Positions 39,561-51,916 of a stretch of 64,000 nt of DNA are shown here, one piece after another. The stretch is taken from contig NC_080683.1 of NCBI RefSeq assembly GCF_030445035.2, forward strand, positions 88,621,675 through 88,685,674. Direction: 5' to 3'. This DNA comes from Dasypus novemcinctus. Lineage: Eukaryota; Chordata; Mammalia; Cingulata; Dasypodidae. A program made the position numbers and the translations under genes. The notes below the pieces were generated by a model that saw only the letters and a program-made list of their open reading frames with translations, made no database searches and had not been told where the DNA came from. Positions within the stretch are counted from its first letter, which is position 1. Every line of letters begins with the position of its first letter.

Positions 39561-40333
39561 GGCGGGGTTTCTGTTCTTTGGTTTTTTTATTTTTTATTTT
39601 TTATTTTTTGTTGTTGTTGTTGTTCTTTTTTTTTTTTTTCAATCCTCTCTTTCTTGTCCCCAATATTCTTCTTATACTATTTTACCTTAACAATACAATA
39701 GGTCCTACAGGAAATACCTCACATTTGCTGGGTTTCCTCACCCTCCACTGCCTCATTTCTCTGTGAATAGATTTAGCCTATCTACACTATCCCCTTTCCC
39801 CTACAACTTGATATCCTCGACCATCTGCTATCTCTCCTATATTCCATCTCCCTTTCTTTGATCCACAAAATGTCTAACTCTTAATTTCTAATACCTTTGT
39901 TTAGTTTTCCATCTGGTATTCGTCCCTGAAACTATTACCTTTCTTTTCTCTTTCCCTCTCTCACGAAAACAATAGCCTCTTAGTACATACCACATTCCTC
40001 CCATATTCAGTCGTCTACCTCATTATAGGTACTTTCCTACTACTATAACTCTACACAATTTACATGATCCAACCTCCATCCTCCCAGAACTCATATTGTT
40101 GCTTTGTAAACATATATCACCAATACTACTTCACACTTTTTCCTTCCTTACACAATTGACTTTCCCCAGCACTAATACTTTCCTTTAAAGTGAGCTTAAC
40201 TAGCAATAAGAAATTGGAATAAGAAGAACAAAGTGACAAAGAGAAGATATAACACTTACGCAAAAACAACAGCTAATTAATCTCCAAGACTAGACAAAGA
40301 AGCTAAGGAACTGATTAAACCCGTCAAGAAAAA

Positions 40334-41306
40334 ATGTTGACAAGACAGCAACAAAAATCTACAAACCAAACCAGTAATCAGGAAAACATGGCTGAATCCA
40401 ATCAACAAACTGAAAATCAGGAAGGGGGGCAGGACTTCGCACAAGCAATGAAAGATCTCAGAACATTTATCAACTGACAAATTTGATGAAGTAATGAAAG
40501 AGGTTAACAGCGTGAAGACAACACTTGGAGGGGAAATTGCAGACATGCGCAAAAAAATAACAGATATGATGGAAATGAACACCACAATTCAAGAAATCAA
40601 AAATACACTTGCAGCAAATATCAGCAGACTAGAAGAGGCAGAGCAGAGAATTAGTGATGTGGAAGACAGTGCATTGGAAATCAAACAGATAGTAGAAGTG
40701 GTCAATAAAAAGGTAGAAAAAATCCAGATAGGACTTAGGGACCTGAATGATAACGCAAAACGCTCAAACATACGTATTATAGGCATTCCAGAAGGAGAAG
40801 AGAAGGGAAAGGGGTCAGAAGGAGTGTTGCAGGAAATAATGAATGAAAACTTCCCAAATCTACTGAAAGAGACAGATGTACATATCCAAGAAGCACAGCG
40901 CACTCCACTGGTCATAAACCCCAACAGGCCCACCCCAAGACATATACTTGTCAAATTATCCAATGCTCAAGACAAAGAAAAAATTCTAAAAGCAGCAAGA
41001 GAAAAGAAAACCATCACATACAAGGGAAACTCCATAAGATTAAGTGCTGATTTCTCATCTGAAACGATGGAGGCAAGAAGGCAGTGGTATGATATAGTCA
41101 AGGTACTAAAGGAAAAAAATTTCCAACCAAGAATACTCTATCCAGCTAAACTAGCATTCAAAAATGATGGAGAGTTCAAAATATTCACAGATAAACAGAA
41201 ACTGAAAGAGTATATCAACAAGAAACCTCCCCTTCAAGAAATTCTTAAGGGAATTCTGCAGGAAGAAAGGAAAAAACAGGACAGTCAGAGATGGAGGAGA
41301 GTGTAA
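40334..41306 (+). pseudogene. L1 ORF1 (RNA-binding chaperone), one frameshift
   Basis: Starts MLTRQQQKS at 40,334 and stays open to a TGA just after RTFIN, at about 40,478. An extra base there shifts the frame; the remainder is open from 40,494 to the stop at 41,306. It contains the coiled-coil segment (about 40,500-40,740, regular I/L/V heptads), the RRM (about 40,750-41,000, with IRIIGIPEGEE) and the C-terminal domain (RPTPRHILVKL, ARRQWYDIVK). Full length would be about 324 residues, as expected for ORF1p, which coats L1 RNA as a trimer. A single-base lesion means it is recent. Confidence 0.9.
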
Positions 41307-41386
41307 AAGCAACAAGAAAGACAAAAATAGAAGGGGAAAATAAAATAATACAAACAAAATATAACAAACACAAATCCAACCAAAAT

Positions 41387-44300
41387 ATGGCTACCATAAA
41401 TAACTCTCTAAACGTAATAACACTGAATGTCAACGGATTAAACTCACCTATCAAAAGATTCAGACTGGGACACTGGATAAGGAAATACGACCCATCTATA
41501 TGCTGCCTACAAGAGACACATCTTAGACCCAGAGACTCATGGGGGTTGAAAGTGAATGGCTGGAAAACAATCATACAAGCAAACAACAACCAAAAAAAGG
41601 CAGGAGTAGCTATATTAATATCAGACAAAATAGACTTTAAATGCGAAACAATTGTGAGAGACAAAGAAGGATACTATATTTTAGTGAAAGGGACAATTTG
41701 TCAAGAAGATCGAACAATCATAAATATTTATGCTCCTAACAAGGGCGCCTCTAAATATGTGAGGCAAACTCTGGAAAAACTAAGTGAAAGAATAGATGCA
41801 TCTACAATTATAGTGGGGGATTTTAATACACCACTATCAACTCTGGACAGAACATCTCAAAAGAGAATCACTAAAGAAACAAAACATTTGAACAGTATAT
41901 TAGAAGAGCTGGATCTAATAGACATATATAGATCATTACACCCAAACACAGCAGGATATACATTTTTCTCAAGCGCACATGGAACATTCTCCAAGATTGA
42001 CCATATGCTAGGCCACAAAGAAAGGCTTAATGAATTCAGAAAGATCGAAATCATACAAAACAATATCTCTGACCACAGTGGAGTCAAGCTGGAAATTTGC
42101 AAGGGACAGAGACCCAGACTTCACACGACAATTTGGAAATTAAACAGCACACTCTTAGAAAAACAGTGGGTCAAAGAGGAAATCTCAAAAGAAATCAATG
42201 ACTACCTTGAAACAAATGATAATGATAACACAACATACCAAAATTTATGGGATGCAGCAAAAGCGGTACTGAGAGGGAAATTTATAGCCATAAATTCATA
42301 TATCAAAAAAGAAGAAAGAGCAGAAATTGAAGAATTAACTGCACATTTGAAGGAATTAGAAAAACAACAACAAAGTAACCCAACAGGAAGAAGAAGGAAG
42401 GAAATAACAAAGATAAGAGCAGAACTAAATGAAATAGAAAATAAGAAAGCACTTGGAAAAATAAACAAGACCAAGAGCTGGTTTTTTGAGAAGATCAACA
42501 AAATTGACAAACCTTTAGTGAGACTAACAAAGAAAAAAAGAGAAAAGATGCAAATACACAAAATAAGAAATGAGAAAGGTGATATCACCACTGACCCCAC
42601 AGAAATAAAGACTATCATAAGAGGATACTTTGAAAAACTATATTCCAACAAAAATGACAATTTAGAGGAAATGGACAAATTCCTAGAAATACATAAGCAG
42701 CCCATACTGACGAAAGAAGAAATTGATGATCTTAACAAACCAATCACAAGCAAAGAGATAGAATCAGTCATTAAAAATCTCCCAACTAAGAAGAGCCCAG
42801 GGCCAGACGGCTTCACAGGGGAATTCTACAAAACATTCCAGAAAGAACTAACACCAATCCTGTTGAAACTATTCCAAAAAATCGAAACAGAAGGAGCACT
42901 GCCTAATTCCTTCTATGATGCCAACATTACCCTAGTACCAAAGCCAAACAAAGACACCACAAGAAAGGAAAATTACAGACCAATTTCTCTAATGAACCTA
43001 GACGCAAAAATACTTAACAAAATACTTGCTAATCGTATTCAACAACACATTAAACGAATTATACACCATGACCAAGTGGGATTTATCCCAGGTATGCAAG
43101 GATGGTTCAACATAAGAAAATCAATCAATGTAATACACCATATAAACAGATTGAGAGAAAAAAACCACATGATTATATCTATAGATGCAGAAAAGGCATT
43201 TGACAAAATATAGCACCCCTTCCTGATAAAAACACTCCAAAAGATCGGAATACAAGGAAACTTTTTGAACATGATAAAGAGTATATATGAAAAACCTAAA
43301 GCCAACATTGTTTACAATGGCGAAATCCTGAAAGCCTTCCCTCTAAAATCAGGAACAAGACAAGGATGCCCATTGTCTCCGCTCCTATTTAACATTGTCT
43401 TGGAAGTACTGGCTCGAGCACTGAGACAAGAACCAGATATAAAAGGCATTCAAATTGGAAGGGAAGAAGTCAAAATTTCATTATTTGCAGATGACATGAT
43501 CCTATATATAGAAAACCCTGAGAGATCTACAACAAAGCTCCTAGAACTCATAAATGAGTTTAGCAAAGTCGCAGGTTATAAGATCAATGCGCAAAAATCA
43601 GTAGCATTTCTATACACCAATAATGAGCAAGATCAGGAGGAAATCAAGAAACAAATACCATTCACAATAGTAAATAAAAAAATCAAATACTTAGGAATAA
43701 ATTTAACTAAAGAGGTAAAAAACTTATACATCGAGAACTATACAAGATTGTTCAAGGAAATCAAAGAAGACCTAAATAAATGGAAGAATATTCCCTGTTC
43801 ATGGATAGGAAGACTGAATATTATTAAGATGTCTATCCTACCAAAACTGATCTACACATTCAATGCAATCCCAATAAAAATCAACACAGCCTTCTTTAAG
43901 GAACTAGAAAAACTAACTATGAAATTTATTTGGAATAAAAAGAGGCCCCGAATAGCCAAAGACATATTGAAAAAGAAAAACGAAATAGGAGGAATCACAC
44001 TTCCTGACTTCAAAACATACTACAAAGCTACAGTAGTGAAAACAGCATGGTACTGGCATAAGGAGAGACACACAGACCAATGGAATCGAATTGAAAGTTC
44101 AGATATAGAACCTCATGTATATAGCCATATAATATTCGATAAAGCCACCAAACCCTCACAACTGGGAGAGAATGGCCTATTCAACAAATGGTGCCTGGAG
44201 AACTGGATAGCTATATGTAGAAGAATGAAAGAGGATTACCATCTCACACCTTATACAAAGATCAACTCAAGATGGATCAAAGACCTAAATATAAGAGCCA

Positions 44301-45205
44301 AGACCATAAAGACCTTAGAAAGCAGTGTAGGGAAACATCTACAGGACCTTGTAATAGGAAATGGCTTCATGAATATCACACCAAAAGCACGAGCAGCAAA
44401 AGAACAAATAGATAAATGGGACTACCTCAAAATTACAGCCTTCTGCACCTCAAAGGAGTTTGTCAAGAAAGTAAAAAGGGAACCCACACAATGGGAGAAA
44501 ATATTTGGCAACCATATATCTGATAAGAGACTTATAACTTGCATATATAAAGAACTCATAGATCTCGAAAACAAAAAGATAAACAACCCATTTAAAAAAT
44601 GGGAAAAAGATTTAAATAGACACTTCTCCAAAGAAGAAATACAAATGGCTAAAAAGCACATGAAAAAATGCTCCAAATCCCTAGCTATCAGGGAAATGCA
44701 AATCAAAACTACAATGAGATACCATCTTACTCCCATAGATTGGCAGCCATGAAAAAAAACAGTAGAATACAAATGCTGGAGAGGATGTGAAGAAAGGGGA
44801 ACACTCATCCATTGCTGGTGGGAATGCAGAAGGATCCAACCATTCTGGAGGACAGTTTGTCAGTTTCTCAAAAAATTATCCATAGATTTGCCATATGACC
44901 CAGCAATACCACTGCTGGGTATATACCCATCAGATCTGAAAACAAGGACACAAACCGATATATGTACAGCAATGTTCATAGCAGCATTGTTCACCATCGC
45001 CAAAAGTTGGAATCAATCCAAAAGTCCATCAACAGATGAGTGGATCAATAAAATGTGGTATATACACACAATGGAATACTACTCAGCTGTAAGAACCAAT
45101 ACACTACAATCGCACGTGATAACATGGATGAACCTTGAGAATCTTATGTTGAGTGAAGCAACCCAGGCATTGAAGGACAAATACTATATGACCTCAATGA
45201 TATGA
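41387..45205 (+). pseudogene. L1 ORF2 (endonuclease + reverse transcriptase), two in-frame stops
   Basis: One reading frame runs from ATG 41,387 (MATINNS) to the stop at 45,205, about 1,272 codons; human ORF2 is 1,275. Endonuclease: [29 protein letters not shown] and NISDHSG. Reverse transcriptase: [24 protein letters not shown] and the catalytic FADD (43,484-43,495). The C-terminal Cys-rich segment C-WRG-C...H-C-WWE-C is at about 44,774-44,830. Lesions are TAG at 43,211-43,213 (after EKAFDKI) and TGA at 44,750-44,752. The latter may be a short out-of-frame stretch from paired one-base indels. The frame is also open upstream to an ATG at 41,291 that overlaps the end of ORF1. All catalytic motifs are present but the stops separate them. 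Confidence 0.93.
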
Positions 45206-47757
45206 AATAAGTTAACTGCCTCAGAGAGCTAGAGTCTGGAAAAGTGGCTTACTGGAAATCGGGGGGTGGAGGAAGGCTGTGAGTTAATGTCTGTAGGGGT
45301 GGAATCTGTGATGAGCTGGGGGTAAGTATGAGCACAAAGAAGGGACAAAATGGGGGCAAGGGGTTACCTTCGGGTGGGGTTTTCTGGGTTTGAGGGGGGT
45401 TGGGGATGGGAAGAGGGGTAATATGGTCCAAGAAATAGGTAGGAGGGAGGGGAAACATACAAACATGGGAGAGTGCCAGAAGTTCATTGAGAACTAAATG
45501 TTGAGTAAAACGTATCAAAGTATAAGTAGGAGGGTTACCTGGTTAGGACGCTCAGGGGGTATGGTCTGATGCGGGACGGACTCCGGAGGGAATAGCTGAA
45601 GGCTCATTTTGCCAAGGTGGGTTCTACCATTGGGTGGGGTGGACCCATATCCTGGGGAAGACTAATGCCGTTGAATAGAGAGAACTGTATCTCTCGTGAG
45701 AAAGGACGGCTCCCAGGGCATTAGATTGGCAGGCGTTGTGGGCCCTAAGGGGAGGGGAAAATGGACGTGCAATGGATGGAACAAAGGTAAATAAGGGGGC
45801 AAAAGAGGAGTAATGTGAGAGTACACGAGGATGAATATAAAACAGCTAATATTACACCAAAAACATATAGAGGACGACAGACTAATAATGAAAACCATAA
45901 GACAAAACATAGGATAACTAAAAAATTTAGAAAACTGTACAACCTAAAGTATGGACCACATAGTAAGCACAAATGTTACCTTGTTTGAAAACTATAGTTT
46001 CGGAATCTGTACATCAGTTTCAGGAAATATGATATGAATAAGTTAAAAGATTATTGCTGTGGAAGGGAAAAGGTTTTATGGTGGATCTGGGGAAATACTG
46101 TATATTGTATATATGAATTTTGGTGATCTAAGACTCTTCTGAAGCTGACATTATGTTGGGATTCACTTTACGGGAAGTTTTGGATCACAGAGTGGTTCAA
46201 CAATGGCAGCGGAGGAATACTGATATGGGATGTTATTGACAGGATATATATGGTTGACAGGGAGTTATACAGGGCATATGCCCAGGGTATATGGTAATGT
46301 CTATATATACTCATAGTGGGAACAATTAAAAACAACAGCTGGGGGGGTACTGGGCTCCTGGCCGGGGGGTCACTGTTGTGGGCCCTGGGAGAGCAGCGGC
46401 AATCCTCCAGGTGCAACGGCAAGAACCAGGAAGGAAGGAGGGCCCAACAGTGGGCTCTTGATACTAATGGCTACACTTTTGAGCCTATGCACCTGCAATA
46501 AGAACAAGGCCTAGAGTAGCATTGTGCCTGGGGGTTTCCTCCTGACAGCCTTCATGTTACTCAAATGTGGCCACTCTCACAGCCAAACTCAGCGTGTAGA
46601 TATGATGCATTCCCCCCAGCGTGGGACACGACACCCGGGGATGAGCCTCCCTGGCACCGAGGGATCACTACCACATACCAGCTGAAGAAGCAACTAGAAA
46701 ATGACCTTGAATTAAAGATTCAATGTGGAACAGCAGAATATACCTGTCTACATATAATAACATGACTTCGGGAAGCGGTTTGACCTAATGTAAGGGGGAA
46801 ATGGAAAGGAGAAATGAGATTATAAGGCTGTGAGTCTCTAAAAAAGAGTCTGGAGGTTGTCAGAAGGAATACCCCTATGTACAACTGAACAGAGTCTAAG
46901 AGACAGATAAGGTAGATACAACCCCAGGTATTGGTTCTTTTGAGGGATAAAGAGACCCACGGGTTCTATGGTCATGGCAGAAGGGGTTCACTGCCATGAC
47001 AGATGGCCCTTCTTTGGAGCTGGTGTTTCTGCGTGATGGAAATGGACTCAGAGGGGATCTCTTTTCACAAGACTTGCATGCTACTTTATTGGAATTGTAG
47101 TTGGTGCTGGGTTTAGGATATATGTAGGGGATTTGAATCTCTGGACTGATAATATGACACCCAGGCCCAGAGCCTCAACAGACTTCAGCTCCTACACTTT
47201 GACTTATTGGACTTACTCCACTCAGCTAACATGGAGTTGAAGAAGGTCAACCACCACAACATGGAGCCTAGAGTGTCTACAACTAGAAGCGGGAAGAGTG
47301 CATCCAGTACCCATGTGGAATCTAAGCCCTCACTTGACATAGGTGTGCAATGGACACAACCAATCCAATGTCCACAGAGAAAATGTGGAATGGGTGTGGG
47401 AACAGTAGCCATGGGGGCTGCTGGGTGTGGGGAACGGGAGGAAGAGATGAGATGTGGAGGCGTTTTCGGGACGTGGAGTTGTCCTGGATAGTGCTTCACG
47501 GACAATTACGGGACACTGCAGATCCCCCCAGGGCCCACTGGATGGAACGTGAGAGAGTCTGGGCTATGATGTGGACCATTGACTATGGGGTGCAGTGATG
47601 CTCAGAGATGAACTTACCAGGTGCAATGGATGTATCACGATGATGGGAGAGAGTGTTGCTGTGGGGGGAGTGGGGGGCGGGGGCGGTGGGGTTGAATGGG
47701 ACCTCATATATTTTTTTTAATGTAATTAAAAATAATAATAATAAATAAATATTAAAA
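45206..47757 (+). other. L1 3' UTR, long and G-rich
   Basis: About 2.55 kb follows ORF2, which is long for an L1. G-runs cluster at 45,258-45,440 and at 47,661-47,700 (several runs of 4-6 G, a G-quadruplex candidate close to the tail). The element ends 'aataataataataaataaat' plus A-run. No gene is present; minus-strand frames here are chance. Confidence 0.85.
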
Positions 47758-47965
47758 AAAAAGAGCTAAGACACACCAACAGAAATATAAAACTGACTAA
47801 TTTGACTCATAATTCTCACTTCTTTGGTATGGCTGTGTCCAAGCTCTCCATCATTTCCCATCTCTGATTTTTACTGCTTTTAAGATCTCCTCTGGAATAT
47901 GTGTTGCTGGTAATATGCAAGCTTGTTCTTGAAAACACTTTTATCAGTAACTAGCAACCACTTAG

Positions 47966-48590
47966 TGAAGCAGGCTAGTAAGATAGGGAATCAAGAGATG
48001 GATCTGGAACCTGGTAAGAAGTCCATGTGGACACCAATAAACCCAAAATGGCTGCTGGAAGACCCTCCCCAAGATTCTGCCACTCAGAAGAATAATTTCT
48101 CCAGAAGTCAGGAGAAGCCCCAGATATTCCCCAAGGACTTTATCATTGGGCCCTCTGGGGAGATTGATGGGAGAAATAAGCAATCAAAATGGTAAACAAC
48201 TGGAACTCCTCCCCTGCCATTAGCAAAGGGGTGGGATAATCAATAGTTCAAAAACCAGGCACAAGGCCTGAGGTTGCTCTCTCTCTCCTGTGCTATCTCC
48301 CGTGTGGAGCCTGTTTCTGCCTTCTGCGCACTGCTCTCATTGTTTTTCCTCTGCCATGTGGCCATGCAAGTAAAACCTGGGCATTTACAACCTATGATGG
48401 AGAACTGAAGTCTGTAAATCAGCCTTCTATCACTTTTCAACCCTTTCTACCTGGGATCCTTAATCTGTTATTTTTTCCCATTTCTCATCCTTCGCTACCT
48501 GAATAAATTACTGGCCTAACTCACCCGATGTGCTCTTGAAATTCATTTCTGTAGCATAGTCAAGAACCTAAACAAAATCTGGTACCTCGA
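47966..48590 (+). mobile_element. Solo LTR (same family as 17,716-18,273)
   Basis: It starts TGAAGCAGGC and runs through 'caaaatggctgctggaaga', 'cattagcaaaggggtggg', 'ctgtgctatctcccgtgtgg' and CTGAATAAATTACTGG (poly-A signal, about 48,500). It ends near 'aaaatctggta'. It is inserted in the antisense ERV in the opposite orientation, 3' of the full-length L1. Confidence 0.78.
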
Positions 48591-48799
48591 GCAGTATAAA
48601 TGCAGTTAAGCACTAATTTAGCAGTTTAGAGAGACATATAATGCTTATATATTCTGGATTACTCTTCCTGGGTACACTCAGACTTGAAGATCAGAAGTAA
48701 ACTCTTTATTCAAAACAAAGTTCTTTTTAACACCTTTATAAAAATTCTGATCGAAGTAAAATGTGAATAAACATTGTCAAAATAACAACCCATTAAACT

Positions 48800-49059
48800 C
48801 TTCCTTTTTTCTTATTTAAGTGCAGCTGTTCTGCTACTTGCTGAAGTACAGCCAGCATACCTGCCAGAGGTTTTCGTGTGATCTTGTATTCTCTTGGTGG
48901 TCCCCACTCATCCTGAAGGGCCCATCCTTCCCCACATGATGTTATAGGCCAACCCTGGATTTCCCCCATAGATTCTCCTTTCCCTGAGCTTGTGCCCACT
49001 ACTGCCTCTGGTCCTTCAGTTTCCTGGCTGGGGTTTGCTAATTGTTTCAATCCAGCTCC
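48800..49059 (-). other. ERV leader/gag-proximal remnant
   Basis: This sequence lies directly downstream of the 5' LTR on the minus strand. A 127-codon minus-strand frame (48,793-49,176) crosses the LTR edge and is not a recognised protein. A primer-binding site complementary to a tRNA 3' end could not be identified by eye. Confidence 0.35.
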
Positions 49060-49494
49060 TGAAGGACATGAGTTGTTGAGGCTGCAAGGCCAAAGAACAA
49101 ACAAGGCATTTAGCCAGGCATAAGCTTTATTAGGACTTATGGACGGGAAAAGACTTCTTTGATGGTGGTTGGTCAAAGAATGAAGTTAGTGCTGCAAAGA
49201 GATGAGAAAATGAGGGTTGATATATAAGGGGTTTCAAAACAAGGACATTCCATAGAGTATGAAAACAGAGTTCCTGCTAGGGTCACATGAAGCATACACA
49301 TGGGTTCAGGTGATGTTTTCACTAAGTTTGTAGGAAGAGCATTTATGAAGGATCTTTACTGCTTTGGGAAGATTATAGTTTATGATAACATCTATCCATT
49401 CTCTCCCCTCCAGGGAGGGTTGTTAACCTTTAAGTTATGTCTAGGTCATGCAGGCAGCTAAGTGATGAGGACTTGGGTGGGCTGAGTTCCCACA
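49060..49494 (-). repeat. 5' LTR of the antisense ERV
   Basis: On the minus strand it begins TGTGGGAACT. It has a TATA-like 'ccccttatatatcaacc' (about 49,225), AATAAAGCTTATGCC (about 49,127) and ends TGTCCTTCA. It is collinear with the LTR at 34,432-34,862. The two copies differ by many substitutions and a few indels by eye, indicating an old provirus. Module U4 resumes at 49,495. Confidence 0.78.
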
Positions 49495-49835
49495 ATTATT
49501 TAAACGATTTATTATATAATCAATATTTTATTTTAATTCTTAATATAGAGAAGGAGCTTTAATATAAAAAAAGAAGCTTTGGGGTCCTTATTTTTAAGAG
49601 TGAAAAGGGTCCTGAGATTAAAACTTTAAAGTCTGAGACCTGTTGCTCTAGGGATTGAAAACATGGAAATGGAAACAACCACCAGGTATGAATACAGCAA
49701 AAGCTGTGTGGTTAGAGCAGGAGCCCTGGTCCAAGCCACATGAAGATGAGAATTAGGAGATTATATAGAGTGAGTATATCTCTAGTGTAAGGGTTTATCC
49801 TCAGCTCCCAGGAATTCTTGGACCTGCCAACTCCT

Positions 49836-50043
49836 TTTTTTTTTTTTAAAGATTTACTTTATTTAACCCATTCTCCCAGCCCTTGTTTTGAGCTCGCTGT
49901 CTGCTCTCCATGGCTGTTCATTGTGTGCTTATCTTCTTTTTAGGAGGCACTGGGAACTGAATCTGGGAACTCCAGGTTGTGCCCACTACTTCTGGGCACA
50001 CGTGGGAGGGAGGCACCCAATGGCTTGAGCCACCTCCACTCCA
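49836..50043 (-). mobile_element. DAS-like SINE at the 3' end of the antisense L1
   Basis: Poly-T followed by AAAGATTTACTTTATTTAA, then a body unlike DAS-III ('ctgtctgctctccatggctg', 'aactgaatctgggaactcc'), ending 'cacctccactccatcc'. The reversed tRNA-like head places it in another DAS subclass. T-rich flanks (TCCTTTTTT on both sides) suggest insertion into or next to the L1 poly-A. Confidence 0.65.
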
Positions 50044-51916
50044 TCCTTTTTTAAAAAATATATTTTTAATTGAAGTATATCATTCAAACATGAACATGCA
50101 TAAACAATAAGTGTATAGTAAAGGTTGTGAACTTACAAAATAAACATACATAACATCATACAGGGGTCCCATACATCAAGCCTCCACCAACATGCTGTAT
50201 GTTGTGAAACATTTGTTACAAACTAGTCAAGAGCATCATCAAAATATTACTACTAACTGTAGTCCCTAACTTATGTTTGGTGGATTTTCCCCCCAATATA
50301 CCCCATTTAAAAAAAATATATATATATTTTTATTACAGAGGTTGTGAACTTAAAAAAAAAATCATGCATATGTGCAGAATTCCCATGCAACACCCCTTGG
50401 TGTTACATACCAACATACCACACCATGGTGGAATAATTGTCACAGATTATTAAACAATATCATCAGACTCTTACCACAAGCCATGGTCCATAGCATACAT
50501 TTGGCACACTTTTTCCATACCCCCCACTATCAACATAGTACATCCTTGGCATTGATTTAAGAATATTGTAGTATTGCTGTTATCCACAGTCCATAGGTCA
50601 CATCAACTGTATTTTTCCCATGTTTTTCCACATTCCCACCGCCCTGCAATAGTGATGTACATCCGTTCTAGCTCACAGAAGGACATTCTTGCATCTTTGC
50701 CATTAACTACAATTCTTATCTCTCTCTGGGTTCCCCATGTTATTCAGTCCCTAGATTATTCTCTAGCTTTCTTTCTATTGATATTTACTTCCGCAGACTA
50801 CCTTTTTCAGCCGCAATCCCATTTATAAACCAGCTTCTACTCACTATAATGTGTTATCGTCAACTCTATCCATTTCCACACTTTTACAGTCAAGTTAATT
50901 AAAACTTCTGCATACATTAAGCACCAGTAGTTCTTCTCAACCCTCCTCTTATCTCCTAATAACCTATACTCTAGATTTTAACTCCAAACATTTGTTCTTT
51001 GTATTTAGTTCATATTAATGAGACCATGCAATATTTGTCCTTTTGTGTGTGGCTTACTTCACTTAGGATAATGTTTTTACGGTTCATCCATGTTATCATA
51101 TGTGTGCCAATTTCTTACTTCGGCATAGTATTCTATCCTATGTATATACCACATTTGTTTATCCATTCATTGATTGATGGACACTTGGGTTGTTTCCATC
51201 TTTTGGCTATTGTGAATAATGCTGCTATGAACACTGGTGTACAGATGTCTATTCATGTCATAGTTTTTAGTTCTTCTAGATATATTCCTAGTAGAAGAAT
51301 TGCTGGATCACATGGCAATTCTATATTTAGATTCCTGAGGAGCAGCCAAACTGTCTTCCACAGAGGCTGCACCATTTTACAATCCCATCAAGAGTGCAGG
51401 AGTGTTTCTATTTTTCCACATCCTCTCTGGCACTTATTGTCGTCTTTCTAAAAAAATAATGGCCATTTTATAAGGTGTTAGATGATATCTCATTGTTGTT
51501 TTGATTTGCATTTCCCTAATAGCTAGTGATACGGAACATTTTTTCTTGTGCTTTTTGGCTATTTGTATTTCTTCTTTGGAGAAATGTCTATTTAAATTTT
51601 TTGCCCATTTTTAAATTGGATTGCTTGCTCTTTTATTGTTGAGTTGTATGAGCTCTTTATATAGAATGGAAATCAAACCCTTATCAGATATGGATGGTGG
51701 TTTCCAAATATTTTCTCCTGTTAAGTGGGCTGTTTTTTCATCTTCTTGATGAAGTCCTTTGAATCACAGAAGTGTTTAAGTTTGAGGAGGTCCCATTTAT
51801 CCATGCTTTTTTTCATTGCTCATGCTTTTGGTGTAAAGTTTAAGAATCCACCAGCTAACACCAGGTCTTGAAGATGTTTCCCTACATTTTCTTCTAGGAT
51901 CTTTATGGTTCTTGCT

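Larger units (their letters stand above)
38844..47757 (+). mobile_element. Nearly intact full-length L1, 8.9 kb
   Basis: A complete element lies between a perfect 16-bp TSD AAAAAGAGCTAAGACA (38,828-38,843 and 47,758-47,773). Order: tandem 5' UTR monomers, GC-rich 5' UTR repeat, ORF1 (40,334-41,306), ORF2 (41,387-45,205), a roughly 2.55 kb 3' UTR and an A-rich tail (47,725-47,762). Only three coding lesions are visible. It is the youngest large insertion in the window and lies within the antisense ERV, on the opposite strand. Confidence 0.96.
34432..49494 (-). mobile_element. Antisense endogenous retrovirus, defective, with later insertions
   Basis: Two LTRs of the same family and orientation (34,432-34,862 and 49,060-49,494) bound about 5 kb of internal sequence, once the nested L1 (38,844-47,757) and two other LTRs are removed. 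On the minus strand a purine-rich stretch ('gtgggggtgaat') immediately precedes the LTR at 34,862, as expected for a polypurine tract before a 3' LTR. No long gag, pol or env frame survives. The primer-binding site could not be identified, so the class is open. The host locus is module U4. Confidence 0.7.

Noticed and set aside
39271-39766. Arg/Ala/Pro/Gly-rich frames on the plus strand
   Set aside because: Low-complexity reading of the GC-rich L1 5' UTR minisatellite.
48793-49176. 127-codon minus-strand frame considered as an ERV gag start
   Set aside because: It begins inside the LTR and crosses its edge; no gag motif is visible.
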